A stretch of DNA of 33,972 nucleotides from an uncultured Lachnospiraceae bacterium (lineage in GTDB: Bacteria > Bacillota > Clostridia > Lachnospirales > Lachnospiraceae). Below, piece after piece: positions 1 to 9,109 of the stretch. Within the stretch, counting starts at the first letter, position 1. Every line of letters begins with the position of its first letter. The DNA lies in assembly GCA_910579735.1 (NCBI GenBank), contig CAJTUZ010000026.1:1-33972 (forward strand). Reading direction: 5' to 3'. Position numbers and translations under genes: made by a program. The notes below the pieces were generated by a model, which ran no database searches, was not told the DNA's origin, and worked only from the letters and a program-made list of their open reading frames with translations.

Positions 1-156
1 TTCATAACCGAGCGTGCTCATCCCCGCGCTCGTTAGCAGTCCGTCGCATTCCTCATACGCTGTCTCTATCAGTCCCATTTTATCCCGTATGTCCCATATT
101 GTAAACTCCGTATCCGCACGTTCCCTGAAATCTTCCGTTACCCCTTTTGTTTCCAT
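1..156 (-). CDS. 5' end of a T7SS-linked gene, cut by the window edge (toxin position)
   Basis: An open frame starts at ATG 156 and runs off the window after 52 codons. A GGGGAGAGG ribosome-binding site precedes the ATG. The start overlaps the end of the upstream gene by 19 bp, so it is translationally coupled to the T7SS operon. The visible N-terminus is hydrophilic and helix-prone (starts METKGVTEDF, later IWDIRDKMGLIETAY) with no signal peptide or membrane segment. I do not recognise the family. In S. aureus the gene at this place (after essC-esxC-esxB-esaE-esxD) is the nuclease toxin esaD, so by position this could be the head of a secreted toxin or of another small helper protein. That is inference from gene order only. 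Confidence 0.6.
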   Translation of the reverse strand, partial: METKGVTEDFRERADTEFTIWDIRDKMGLIETAYEECDGLLTSAGMSTLGYE

Positions 157-485
157 GCGCCCTCTCCCCTTTCTTTCGCCTGTCTGCCCGCCATGACACG
201 GTCGTTCGTCTCAAACGACAGGTTCATCGTATCGAGGAACTGCGCCATTTTCCCGTAAAAAAGACCCAACCTGTACAGATGTGTCGGCAGGTTCTGTAAA
301 AAGGCCGCAACCTCCTCCTTCGCCTCGCCCTCATAACCTTCCGAAAAGTCATCCGCAAGGGACAGCGAATCACTGTATGCAAGGAACAGCTCCTTTATGA
401 TTTCCGTCAGTTCCATATACATTGCTTTTATCACTTCATGGTCGCAGACCGTACATTCCTGCTTTACTTCCATCTTATCACTCAT
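138..485 (-). CDS. Small helical WXG100-like protein (EsxD position)
   Basis: This 115-residue protein has no signal peptide and is predicted largely helical. A GYEGEA motif near residue 50 sits where WXG100-like proteins have W-x-G, with Y in place of W. A GGGAGG ribosome-binding site stands 9 nt ahead of ATG 485, and the start overlaps the stop of the preceding gene by 8 bp. It is the fourth gene after essC, the place of esxD in S. aureus. The likely role is a partner or helper for an effector secreted through EssC. Family membership is not certain: the similarity is one of size, helical content, the turn motif and position, not clear homology. Confidence 0.6.
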   Translation of the reverse strand: MSDKMEVKQECTVCDHEVIKAMYMELTEIIKELFLAYSDSLSLADDFSEGYEGEAKEEVAAFLQNLPTHLYRLGLFYGKMAQFLDTMNLSFETNDRVMAGRQAKERGEGAWKQKG

Positions 486-1158
486 CTTCTTTTCCTCCCA
501 GTATCTGATAGAGCTGGCGCCTCATATATGCCGGGGAGATGTTTCTTATGCGCATCCTCTCCATGTTGAGCTGGTATCCCTCCCCGCTTTTCCAGTAAAA
601 CAGTTTTCTGCCTGTCAGTCCCGCATTTTCATATTCACACACCGGAATGCATCCTTCCATCCCATCCAATTCCTCCTGCCACTGTACGGTGCTGATACCA
701 TGCCATCTACCCCGTTCTGCCTCTTTTTCCTCAAGACACAGATAGTCCGACTGTTTCAGTATGGAGAGCATCAGTACTGCGCTGTCCATACAGCAGATCT
801 CATACTCTCCCGCATCGTTTCCCGGCATATCCGTGCTCCCGGCACTTCCTCTTTCGCTGTCCGGGACCCTGCATACGGTGATCAGTTTCCCGTCTCCCAA
901 AACAGCCGCCCTGATCCGGTTGACGATGACATGCTTACGGCAGTTACGGTACAGTTCCCATGACCGAATGAACATGGCCCCTTTCTTTGTCAGTTTCCGT
1001 TTATCGTTCAGAATTCCTTTTTGCATCAGGGACTGCATCGTCTCTTCGATAAACGCTTCCCTTCCGCCCTCTTCCGGCATCCGGTAACGAACTCCGAAGG
1101 GCGTCTTTCCTCTGGATACACTGGTAAAAAATACGATTTCATTGTTTGTAAAAAGCAT
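478..1158 (-). CDS. EsaE-like (DUF5081-like) T7SS effector chaperone candidate
   Basis: An upstream-extended frame exists, but I choose ATG 1158 because AGGAGG (1168-1173) lies 9 nt away; ATG 1164 is the close alternative. The product is 226 residues, cytoplasmic, mixed alpha/beta, beginning MLFTNNEIVF, with a basic helical stretch (KLTKKGAMFIRSWELYRN) and a C-terminal basic tail. It is flanked by small helical WXG-type genes in the order essC, esxC-like, esxB-like, this gene, esxD-like, which matches the S. aureus esaE neighbourhood. EsaE belongs, as I recall, to DUF5081 and delivers the toxin EsaD to EssC. Size, cytoplasmic character and position fit; no diagnostic motif was verified, so the name is held as a candidate. 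Confidence 0.55.
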   Translation of the reverse strand: MLFTNNEIVFFTSVSRGKTPFGVRYRMPEEGGREAFIEETMQSLMQKGILNDKRKLTKKGAMFIRSWELYRNCRKHVIVNRIRAAVLGDGKLITVCRVPDSERGSAGSTDMPGNDAGEYEICCMDSAVLMLSILKQSDYLCLEEKEAERGRWHGISTVQWQEELDGMEGCIPVCEYENAGLTGRKLFYWKSGEGYQLNMERMRIRNISPAYMRRQLYQILGGKEDE

Positions 1159-1171
1159 CTGCATCCCCCTC

Positions 1172-1489
1172 CTATATGCCCATGAGATCCATATGTTTTG
1201 ACCAACCTGTATAAAAGCTCTCCGCATCATCCAGATATGCCTGTAATGCCTCGCTGGCCATGCTCACCGGCCCATCTTTTTCCGGTGCCAGTTGCCCGTG
1301 GTACTGCACTACCAAATCCAAAAATGCGGTCCCTACTAACTGCGATTCTCCGGCCCAGATCTTATTGTCCTCCAATGTCTGCTGTACTGCCAGAATGCGA
1401 GTATAGGTGTCCTCCAGTTTTATCTGAATCGTATCCAGCGTTTCTTTTATCGTGCTGATTGCCTCTTCCGTTCCTTTAAAATCCGACAT
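1172..1489 (-). CDS. WXG100-like secreted protein (EsxB position)
   Basis: This is a 105-residue protein if translation starts at ATG 1489, which is favoured because GAGAGG lies 7 nt upstream; ATG 1495 is too close to it. The sequence reads as a helical hairpin with the turn motif KIWAGESQ, a true W-x-G at W45-A46-G47, the hallmark of WXG100 proteins. It overlaps the end of the preceding gene by 14 bp and sits second after essC, as esxB does in S. aureus. WXG100 proteins are secreted as dimers, often with a partner from the same operon, and engage the EssC ATPase. The partner here could be the neighbouring 118-residue protein. Confidence 0.65.
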   Translation of the reverse strand: MSDFKGTEEAISTIKETLDTIQIKLEDTYTRILAVQQTLEDNKIWAGESQLVGTAFLDLVVQYHGQLAPEKDGPVSMASEALQAYLDDAESFYTGWSKHMDLMGI

Positions 1490-1832
1490 TGGCATTCCTC
1501 TCTTTCATCTCTTCTATTTCCGCCTGCATCTCCCAATATGTCTTGAGCTGTCCGGCTTCTGTCTTTCTGAGAACAAGCGTTATCATAGTATTCTTCATTG
1601 CCGAAAGAATTCCCTCATACTCGCCTTTCCAGACAGCCTCTTTGTTTATAAAGTCTGTCACTATCTTTCCCTGCGCTTCTCCCGGTCCGTTTGCCAGGGA
1701 ATCATGCCAGCCTTCCAATCCCTCTCTGGCCATACTGTAATAGCTTGTGACTTCGTCCAGCTTTTCTCCCAGTTTCTCTTCCAGTTCTTTATACATGTTG
1801 GCTTTTTCCCTTGCTGCTGATGCGTTTCCCAT
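1476..1832 (-). CDS. Small coiled-coil WXG-type protein (EsxC position)
   Basis: This 118-residue all-helical protein has a charged coiled-coil N-terminus (KELEEKLGEKLDEV) and a central EAVWKGEYEG motif with W68-K69-G70. It lacks a signal peptide and membrane segments. It begins 27 bp after the essC stop behind an AAAGGAAAG ribosome-binding site, so it is almost certainly cotranscribed with essC. The N-terminal coiled coil followed by W-x-G recalls the DUF5082/YwqH-type small T7SS proteins, and its location matches S. aureus esxC. It is likely an effector partner or secreted substrate. The family assignment is tentative. Confidence 0.6.
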   Translation of the reverse strand: MGNASAAREKANMYKELEEKLGEKLDEVTSYYSMAREGLEGWHDSLANGPGEAQGKIVTDFINKEAVWKGEYEGILSAMKNTMITLVLRKTEAGQLKTYWEMQAEIEEMKERNANVGF

Positions 1833-1859
1833 ACTTTGCTCTTTCCTTTCGTACTTTTC

Positions 1860-4800
1860 CTACCCTCTCGGTATCCTGATCATCACACCACTTCCTTTTT
1901 TATAGAGCAGTCCATCCTCTATCACAGCCGGCAGATCTTTTCCACGGATTGTTGGAAACGCCGTATTCCCGCCAAATTCTCCAAGAATCAATCCGTTCTC
2001 CGCAGCTTTTACCAATTTACCAGTCTCTGTCCGGGCAGGTATGTGCGACGCATGCCCGATCATCACGATCAGGATTCCCGTCTCAGCCGCCTGTAAGATG
2101 GTGCCTGTCACATCACTGCTCTCTTTGATCAGTTCCGCGAAATCGCTTACTCCGTTGATTAAGATACAATAACGCTCCAGCGTACGATAAAATTCCGCAA
2201 TGCCCATCCGCCCCCTGCTTTGCCGACACTCTTCTTTTCTTTCTTCTATCAGATCCTTCAGTTCTTCCATACACTCTGTTACTGCCTCTGCGCTGTCTAT
2301 ATACACCACGTTGTCCTTTGAAGCAAATTCCTGATATTCAAAATCTCTGGCATCGAACAGGTACAGGCGTTCAAACTGCTTCGCCTGTTTTAAGACTACT
2401 CTTCCGGCATTGCTCTTGCCGCTTCTCACCGGACCCACGATCAAAAACGGCGTATCGGATGTAGTAATACCGAGTTTCACAACCTGTTGTTTCTCCAGAC
2501 CAAGAACAATATCCGCAGCTGCACCGGCCTCGTATTCGGGCAGCATGGACAAGGTAAATTGTCCGGGCAAAACGGCGATCCCCTTGGCCTTTGTCTCCGT
2601 GCTTTCAGAAGTGATCCGGCCGATCAGCTGCTGCAGATTCCTGTTGTACTCCAAACCTGTCTGAAAATCAACCGGCGAATATATCTGCATTAAATTGATA
2701 GACTCGCCTTTTACAAGCGTTCGTCCTTTGATATCCGGCAGTTCATATTCGCTCCGCCCGACGATGTTCCTTGCTTCCATCGGTTCATAATTATAACCGG
2801 CTATCTTGGTCTTAATCTGGTTCATAAGCGCATACTTAACCACACTGCTCCGAGATGCCGTCATAGCCAGATATATCCCCAGATTAGCGCCATCTCTGGC
2901 AAGCTGAACGAAAAAATTCTCATCTATTCCCAATTCTTTTACCACATCATAATTATCTAAGAGTATCAAAATCGCTTTTAACTTTTTATCCGCGCTCTGG
3001 TTATAGATGTCAAAATTCTGCGCCATGGCATCAGCCATCATTTGTTTTCTCTCTTTCATTTCCTGGGCCAGCAGACGGATCAGTTTCTGCTGTTTTTCTA
3101 CATCATCATAAGAAATATAATCGGCTACATGCGGCAGTGCTTTCAATGCGATCATAGCGTTATTACCAAAATCAAGAATGTATGCATTTAAATTCCTGAC
3201 ACTATTACATGCGCACAGACTAAGCAGTATCGTTTCCAAAAAAACAGTCTTTCCATATCCCGTAGAAGCAAAGAGCATAACATGACCGTTATGCAGAAAG
3301 TCTATCATGAACTCTTCCTGACTCTGCTCACTTGGAATATCTTCCATACCAAGCGCCACATTCAATGTAATTTTATCAAAAGATGATGAATCTTTGATAT
3401 TCCGCAGATGCGGCGATACCATAACCGTACCAAGCGGGGGAAGCCACGGACTTTTTACCGGCGGCAGGGAAAGTTTATCAAAAATCTCAGAGATATGCTC
3501 CACTACGACATCGAGCTGTGTCTTACGGATCCTGTTGCTTTCCATGCTGCCGCCAAGATCCTGATTGATAAGCCTGCCCTGCCCGAGCTCATTGACCATC
3601 CAAACCCTTATATCCCGTTCTTCTTCTCCGCTTTCTTCTTCACTATAGGGTGCACCGCTGAATGCAGATTGAAATAATTCATAGATTTCGTTATTTCCCA
3701 CCTGCAGATAAGCACGACCGGGCTGCGTTATCGCGGCAGCATCCGGTGTTTTGATCATCTCACGGCTGTCCGACTCATTTTGCACCTTCAGGCAGAGTTT
3801 GAATTTGGAATTCGTCCAAATCTGTTCGTCTACCACACCGGACGGTTTCTGTGTTGCCAGGATCAGGTGAATACCAAGACTTCGCCCGATTCTTGCTGCC
3901 GATACAAGTTCTTTCATGAACTCCGGCTGTTCTTTTTTCAGTTCCGCAAACTCGTCGCTGATCAGGAACAGATGCGGAATTGCCTCTGTAACTTTACCAA
4001 GTTTATAAAGCTGATGATAACCGTTGATATGATTTACGTTGTATTGATTAAATATTCTCTGCCGTCTTGCCAGTTCACTCTTGATCGAGACCATAGCACG
4101 GTAGCTTTCCGCACCGTCCAGATTGGTAATAGTCCCCAACAGATGCGGCAGTTTCTGAAACAGATTCGCCATACCGCCGCCCTTATAGTCAATCAGCAGA
4201 AAACCGACTTCATACGGATGAAAATTCACTGCCAGAGATAAAATATAACTCTGCACAATCTCAGACTTACCTGAACCTGTCGTACCCGCTACCAAACCAT
4301 GCGGGCCATGCGCCTTTTCATGAAGATTCAGCTCTACGTAGTTATCCTGTTCTCTGACTCCAAGTGGAACAGCCAGAGACTTATGCGCTTCGTGGGAGGC
4401 CCAGCGCTTTGTGACATGCAGTTCCTCCGGTCTGGTGATATGAAACATTTCAAAGAAAGTAATGCCCTCCGGGATTCTGGAGACCATTCCTTTTTCATGG
4501 ATAACAGACGCTGCTGTCCTGCTCATCTGCTCCACATCAACATTTTCCATGGAAACACACCGGAATGCCTGATTAATCCGGATTCCTTCCTCCATGAGTA
4601 AATGCCCCGTCTCGGAATTATCCAGCACGCATACTGTCCTGATGTTTTCCGGCAGTCTTGCAAGCTGCATAGTCGTATAAATAATACTGATAGACAATTC
4701 TCTGGAACGCCTGCCAAGGTATTCCATAATAGCATGATCCTGAATCAGCCGCGGTTCATCTATGACGAAAATAAAATGCGGAGAAAATGCAAGCCCCTTA

Positions 4801-6011
4801 CTGCTTTCTTCAATTTTCTGTTTTCTGTCTTTAACAATCTGCAGAATACTGCCAAGCACCTGATCTCTGATACTGTCCGTATAGATACCCGCTACGACAT
4901 TGACAGCCTGAATGCGCAGATGCGGATACCAGCGCAGATAGGCATACTTCTCCGCATTTTGTTCATTGCTGATAAAAACAATCTGCAGATCATGGTAACT
5001 ATGAAAAAAACAGATCTGTGCCATCAGATACTGTAATTGATTATGTATCTGCTTCGCTTCCCCTACGATACCAAGATGTTCTTTTCTTAAATTCACAGTT
5101 ACGGGAATCCTGTCAATCGTTTCAAAATCCTGTGCCGTCCGCAGCGCTTCTTCTTGCAGTTCATCTTCCTCAGTCCGTAGTTCATCATTCCTATAATTCA
5201 CGATTATCGAAGACTCTCCACTGCGGTATCCTAACATCACCTGTAGAAAATCCTCATCTTCCGGACTTCGCTCATAAAGCCTGCTGTCACACGTTATCGC
5301 CATGCGCTCCAACATCTCTATAGGAGGCGCCTGATAGTCTAGTATTTCCCGCTCCTGATTTCGTCTCTTACGGACATGGGCGCGCAGTCTGACCAAATAA
5401 TCTGAATACACCCGTTCCCTGGTTTTGTTTTTACGTCCGATTTCTTTTCTTTCACTGAAAAAACGCTGTATCGAAAAAATAGAAGTGACCAGAGTCATGC
5501 AGATACTGGCTATAACATATAATCCTCTTTTCATAAAAATGCTCATGAAAATCGTAACACCAAGCATGCAAAGCGGCGGCACGATGATTTGCACCAGGGA
5601 CCCCTTTGCCATAGACTCTTTTCTAGGCGGTTCTTTTATTTCTATTATTTCACTGTGCAGTTTTCGATGAATACGAGGTGATTTTTTATAATAAGGAAAA
5701 CCGGCAAATGGTTTTTCTTTATAGAAATAAGGCGGCAGCTTGCATATACATGCACTAAGTTCCCCTTCTATAACGACATAAGACGCAAACAATGTAATCA
5801 AAAAACCGGCCAAACGCAGTCTGTCACCATTTTGAAAGCGCTGTTCTTCCTGCACTTTTTTCTCCTCCAGGCAGATATCCGGCACATTTTTTACATAAAG
5901 TGTATTTTTTATAATCAGAACCTCGCCCTGCAACGAAGGAATCAGAATATCCCCTCGTTCCGCTCCGATCATTATTTTATTGTTTCGTATATAATATCGC
6001 TTTTCTATCAT
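1860..6011 (-). CDS. essC: EssC, FtsK/SpoIIIE-type ATPase motor of T7SSb
   Basis: The 1383-residue length is close to known EssC proteins. The layout is an N-terminal FHA-like cytoplasmic region (about 1-125), two membrane segments (about 137-160 and 163-181), then three ATPase domains. D1 has Walker A GTTGSGKS (576-583) and Walker B LFLISDE (D686-E687). D2 has ASTGYGKT (915-922) but its Walker B is ILILLDN (D1019-N1020). D3 has GPVRSGKS (1193-1200) but ILING where the acidic pair is expected. So only D1 has a complete catalytic set. EssC forms the hexameric motor that recognises WXG100/LXG substrates, and its C-terminal domains define which effectors are exported. The start is 4 bp past essB, with GAGGAG inside the essB end, 7 nt from the ATG. 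The effector-type genes that follow fit the rule that essC C-terminal variants are linked to their own downstream substrates. Confidence 0.97.
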   Translation of the reverse strand: MIEKRYYIRNNKIMIGAERGDILIPSLQGEVLIIKNTLYVKNVPDICLEEKKVQEEQRFQNGDRLRLAGFLITLFASYVVIEGELSACICKLPPYFYKEKPFAGFPYYKKSPRIHRKLHSEIIEIKEPPRKESMAKGSLVQIIVPPLCMLGVTIFMSIFMKRGLYVIASICMTLVTSIFSIQRFFSERKEIGRKNKTRERVYSDYLVRLRAHVRKRRNQEREILDYQAPPIEMLERMAITCDSRLYERSPEDEDFLQVMLGYRSGESSIIVNYRNDELRTEEDELQEEALRTAQDFETIDRIPVTVNLRKEHLGIVGEAKQIHNQLQYLMAQICFFHSYHDLQIVFISNEQNAEKYAYLRWYPHLRIQAVNVVAGIYTDSIRDQVLGSILQIVKDRKQKIEESSKGLAFSPHFIFVIDEPRLIQDHAIMEYLGRRSRELSISIIYTTMQLARLPENIRTVCVLDNSETGHLLMEEGIRINQAFRCVSMENVDVEQMSRTAASVIHEKGMVSRIPEGITFFEMFHITRPEELHVTKRWASHEAHKSLAVPLGVREQDNYVELNLHEKAHGPHGLVAGTTGSGKSEIVQSYILSLAVNFHPYEVGFLLIDYKGGGMANLFQKLPHLLGTITNLDGAESYRAMVSIKSELARRQRIFNQYNVNHINGYHQLYKLGKVTEAIPHLFLISDEFAELKKEQPEFMKELVSAARIGRSLGIHLILATQKPSGVVDEQIWTNSKFKLCLKVQNESDSREMIKTPDAAAITQPGRAYLQVGNNEIYELFQSAFSGAPYSEEESGEEERDIRVWMVNELGQGRLINQDLGGSMESNRIRKTQLDVVVEHISEIFDKLSLPPVKSPWLPPLGTVMVSPHLRNIKDSSSFDKITLNVALGMEDIPSEQSQEEFMIDFLHNGHVMLFASTGYGKTVFLETILLSLCACNSVRNLNAYILDFGNNAMIALKALPHVADYISYDDVEKQQKLIRLLAQEMKERKQMMADAMAQNFDIYNQSADKKLKAILILLDNYDVVKELGIDENFFVQLARDGANLGIYLAMTASRSSVVKYALMNQIKTKIAGYNYEPMEARNIVGRSEYELPDIKGRTLVKGESINLMQIYSPVDFQTGLEYNRNLQQLIGRITSESTETKAKGIAVLPGQFTLSMLPEYEAGAAADIVLGLEKQQVVKLGITTSDTPFLIVGPVRSGKSNAGRVVLKQAKQFERLYLFDARDFEYQEFASKDNVVYIDSAEAVTECMEELKDLIEERKEECRQSRGRMGIAEFYRTLERYCILINGVSDFAELIKESSDVTGTILQAAETGILIVMIGHASHIPARTETGKLVKAAENGLILGEFGGNTAFPTIRGKDLPAVIEDGLLYKKGSGVMIRIPRG

Positions 6012-6015
6012 TCAT

Positions 6016-7107
6016 TTACTCCTCATCTGTCGTATACTTCTCACCGATCGCAATAATTTCATTGCTAAGCTGCGTCATCCTGTTTTGTTTTTCTTCTCCG
6101 TCCATAGTTACATTACCTTCCAGATAATTCAGTTCCTTCATATAGGCATAGATAAGAAGTTTGTCATCTGAAAGCGCCTGTGCGATATTTTCTGCCCTGC
6201 TGTAAGAAGTCCGCCCTATGGCGATCCAATATTCCAGTTCGATTTCATTGGAATATATGCTGAGTTTGTCCAGTATGTTGCTAAGTTCCGCTTTTCCCAA
6301 CGCCTCGCTTTTTGCATAAGAAACCGCTAAAATATATTTTGTATACGTATCCATCTGCTCCGGTTCAAGCTCTTTGAGACAGTCGATACACTCTACGTAA
6401 TTCTGTATCGTATAGGCACGGCTTGCTTTGATGACCGCTTTATCCCGGGGCAGAATGATAAAAGCCTGATACCCCGTATAAATCATGGCAACAAGCAAGC
6501 CGATCAATATGCCGAGCGTAATCCGATTCCGTATCCGATAATTATGCTTATCCAGCCTAATTTTGTTTTTTCTGTTATCTTCATAGATTTCATCCGCCCG
6601 CTGCCTTATTTTTTCATACAATCCTTCTAAACTGTTCTCTTCCAGTACAAACGCGGCTTTTTTATCTTTTCTTACGGTTTCGACGCCGCTTTCACGTATC
6701 TGCGCGTAACTGTATTTACGATTCAATACCCCCGCTGTCAGCATACGGTATTCCTCCAAAAAGCTTTCCTCTTCCTTTTTTTCTTCCGGCAGACAGATAT
6801 CTCTGAATGCTATATATGGCATGAAATTGCCGTCATAGAAAATATTTTCTTCTTCCAGGGAAAGATCATACGCAATCCACGTCTGATACAGACCGTACCA
6901 GTTTTGTAAAAAGCGGTATTGATATTCGGCTTCCTCAGATTTCAGTTCTACAAGCGAATGCATATTTTCTACTGAAAAGTACATAATAACATCCTCATCC
7001 TCTTCCTCTATGCGTAAAGGAAGCAGTCCGGCTGCAGGTCTTGTCAGGTATTCATAGGCAAAGATATCTTTGGCCTTTAAGTCGGATTTTTTCATTCGTT
7101 TTTCCAT
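6016..7107 (-). CDS. essB: EssB, pseudokinase membrane component of T7SSb
   Basis: The 363-residue protein has one membrane span (about 197-219). The N-terminal cytoplasmic part (1-165) fits the EssB/YukC pseudokinase fold, and the extracellular C-terminal part (225-363) is helical and repeat-like, ending KYTTDEE. EssB docks the translocon to EssC. It lies directly upstream of essC with a 4-bp gap. AAGGAG sits about 12 nt before ATG 7107, a rather long spacing. The protein is at the short end for EssB, mainly from a shorter tail. Unlike the usual esaB-essB-essC order, it is separated from esaB here by an effector module. Confidence 0.9.
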   Translation of the reverse strand: MEKRMKKSDLKAKDIFAYEYLTRPAAGLLPLRIEEEDEDVIMYFSVENMHSLVELKSEEAEYQYRFLQNWYGLYQTWIAYDLSLEEENIFYDGNFMPYIAFRDICLPEEKKEEESFLEEYRMLTAGVLNRKYSYAQIRESGVETVRKDKKAAFVLEENSLEGLYEKIRQRADEIYEDNRKNKIRLDKHNYRIRNRITLGILIGLLVAMIYTGYQAFIILPRDKAVIKASRAYTIQNYVECIDCLKELEPEQMDTYTKYILAVSYAKSEALGKAELSNILDKLSIYSNEIELEYWIAIGRTSYSRAENIAQALSDDKLLIYAYMKELNYLEGNVTMDGEEKQNRMTQLSNEIIAIGEKYTTDEE

Positions 7108-7156
7108 AATCTTGCGTTTCTCCTTTGTGTTAATTTTCTAATTGTCATATCTTTTA

Positions 7157-7252
7157 TCATTTCTCTGTCGAATCATATTTTTCCACCAACGTTACTTCCA
7201 TGGAATCAATCCTCTCATGACCGTAACTGCCGCCTCTATAAATTTCATGCTG
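7157..7252 (-). pseudogene. Decayed gene remnant B (C-terminal fragment)
   Basis: Between the first lipoprotein and essB an open stretch of 31 codons follows an in-frame TAG and has no start codon of its own. Its last 19 codons read RIDSMEVTLVEKYDSTEK. The same peptide, with small changes (RIDSKEVTLVEKYDSTEGW), ends remnant A at 8865-9076, and the two DNA stretches (about 7159-7210 and 8875-8925) are nearly identical. This is the 3' end of a gene whose front has been lost. The parent gene is not recognised. Its repetition next to each lipoprotein gene points to a duplicated two-gene unit. Confidence 0.7.
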
Positions 7253-7278
7253 CTAATGCAGTATGACAGTTTACATTT

Positions 7279-8859
7279 TTATTCCTGCAGATATTCCTGA
7301 TATAATGCGTCATAATATGACTGTGCCATTTCGTTAATAATCCAACCGGTTTCCGTCCTGCATAAAAGAATCTCTCCTCTGCTCACTCCTTCAGGAAATC
7401 CCCACCATGCCATTTGTTCATTAAAAAACGGTAATTCCACTCTACACGAATTTTCATCAACCTGTATGATCTTTGCTCTTTCCAGCAGATCTATTTCCTG
7501 CCACTCTCCGTATGGCGTTCCTTCTGTGATATATTGATAGCTTCTGTTCTCTTCATTTCTATATAAACCACTGCACATAGTATAAACATTGATCACATAA
7601 TCAATTGCTTCCTCTGAAAACCATGCAGACAGATAGTTTTGTAATTTTCTTTCATCCGAATATTCTCCCAAAGAATAAATCTGAAAAACATCTTCTGTTC
7701 TTATATAATTTTCTTCCTTTGCACAAATCACTTCATCTGCCATATGAAAAGCATGTATGATCATTCCCACTGCCTCTTCTTCCGTAAGTATAGTCTCTTT
7801 CATGCCTTCATCAGGGTATAAGTTTCCATACTCTTTTCCGGCTTCTTCTCCCAAACTTCCTTTTTGGATAAGCAATTCTATATTCGCTTCTTCAATCTCA
7901 GAAAGCGTTTCTTTAGAAAAAACCTTTTCATACGGCTTATACCACTCCTGTCTGTTAAAATATTGGCATAATATCACGTCACTGAATTTTTTCCCATGGC
8001 GGGCATATATTTCCTGTACAGCCATATACATCTCAAACTTTGATAAACGTTCTATCTCATTTTCCGTAAGCAAAGTCTCACTGCTTCCCGCAAGTATGAA
8101 ATGTTCTTCATCTGTTGTAATAGATAGTAAAACCGGCCTGCCATCTACATCCGTGCCAAAGCGTTCTATCACATCCTGAGCATCTTGTTTTGAGAATGAT
8201 TTTGGTGTAAATAGTTCGTCTGGCATATATTTATAACGAAAATCATTGTACCATTGACTGATTTCAGTAATTTTTAGTACATCCCCCTGCCGCTCTAACC
8301 GGACCGGCACCACGTCCTTATCCCACGACCGTTCCCAATGATGTTCAAATGTAACTCCAATTTCACAGAAATCATCCGCTTGCGTAACCACGGTCATTTC
8401 CACTTCCGTATCTATTGTAAAATTAGCAGCTCCATATCGTCTGTCATGAACAAACCCTCCTTCGACCGGTCTGATCCGATAAAGAAACATGGCATAATCC
8501 GTCAGACTTTCATCAAAGTATTGGCTGATACAGTCAGTAATTTCTTTTTCCGTTATAGGATATGTACTCTGTTCATCCAATTTGGCTGCCAGCTCCTGCA
8601 TATCGTGATTCATATCTGAAATGAATGTTTTAGCTTCCTGCAGATCGAATATCTTCGCCTCTGTCGTTACGTCCCCCTCTGCGCCTGCTGTCTGGTCCTT
8701 CATAAAATCCTGCTCACATTCCTTCATCTGTTCTTTACTAATGTTTTGTTCCATCTCTCCGTTATCAATATCTTTCCTTCTGCCACAGGCACAAATACCT
8801 AATGTAATTGAACAAATCACAATACAGATGAAACGTTTGTCTAATTTTCCATTTTTCAT
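7279..8859 (-). CDS. YARHG-domain lipoprotein (copy 1)
   Basis: I choose ATG 8859 (526 residues, GGGGTGG 8 nt upstream) over GTG 8871. The N-terminus is basic then hydrophobic and ends in LGICACG, so the protein is probably exported and lipidated on the second cysteine (C25) despite an atypical lipobox. A linker rich in charged residues follows, then a domain containing SQWYNDFRY, then a YARHG domain with EIYARHGKKFSD (residues about 283-294), and a final domain ending YYDALYQEYLQE. YARHG is an extracellular bacterial domain of unknown function. The protein is a full-length paralogue of the next lipoprotein upstream. Lying in the operon after an LXG-CHAP effector, it could be a surface-anchored immunity protein; this is inference. 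Confidence 0.85.
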   Translation of the reverse strand: MKNGKLDKRFICIVICSITLGICACGRRKDIDNGEMEQNISKEQMKECEQDFMKDQTAGAEGDVTTEAKIFDLQEAKTFISDMNHDMQELAAKLDEQSTYPITEKEITDCISQYFDESLTDYAMFLYRIRPVEGGFVHDRRYGAANFTIDTEVEMTVVTQADDFCEIGVTFEHHWERSWDKDVVPVRLERQGDVLKITEISQWYNDFRYKYMPDELFTPKSFSKQDAQDVIERFGTDVDGRPVLLSITTDEEHFILAGSSETLLTENEIERLSKFEMYMAVQEIYARHGKKFSDVILCQYFNRQEWYKPYEKVFSKETLSEIEEANIELLIQKGSLGEEAGKEYGNLYPDEGMKETILTEEEAVGMIIHAFHMADEVICAKEENYIRTEDVFQIYSLGEYSDERKLQNYLSAWFSEEAIDYVINVYTMCSGLYRNEENRSYQYITEGTPYGEWQEIDLLERAKIIQVDENSCRVELPFFNEQMAWWGFPEGVSRGEILLCRTETGWIINEMAQSYYDALYQEYLQE

Positions 8860-8864
8860 ATTCT

Positions 8865-9076
8865 TTACCACCCCTCTGTCGAATCATATTTCTCCACCAA
8901 CGTTACTTCCTTGGAATCAATTCTGTCATCTTCCAGATCCATCACTACGTAATAGAAACTGCTTTCCGGAACAATAGAGTCCTGTCGGGTTAAACTGACA
9001 AAAGCAGACACACTTACCGTCTTCCCTGATTAAATTCCACTTGGAAATTTTCTTCTGTGTATTCTTTTACTTCAAC
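8865..9076 (-). pseudogene. Decayed, frameshifted gene remnant A
   Basis: Just after the stop of lipoprotein copy 2 an in-frame TAA is followed by an open stretch (VEVKEYTEENFQVEFNQG) that hits a stop. A neighbouring frame then carries on with KTVSVSAFVSLTRQ, FYYVVMDLEDDRIDSKEV and the end TLVEKYDSTEGW. The switch falls near 9017-9026. No usable start codon precedes it, so this is a broken gene of about 70 codons or the tail of a larger one. Its TAA (8865-8867) is immediately upstream of lipoprotein copy 1, a layout typical of former translational coupling. Remnant B is its paralogue. Confidence 0.75.
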
Positions 9077-9109
9077 TTACCAACATAAAGCCGCAGGCAC
9101 CAACTTTTC

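Noticed and set aside
3780..4241. Long plus-strand open frames antisense to essC
   Set aside because: They lack ribosome-binding sites and recognisable protein features and mirror the coding constraint of essC.
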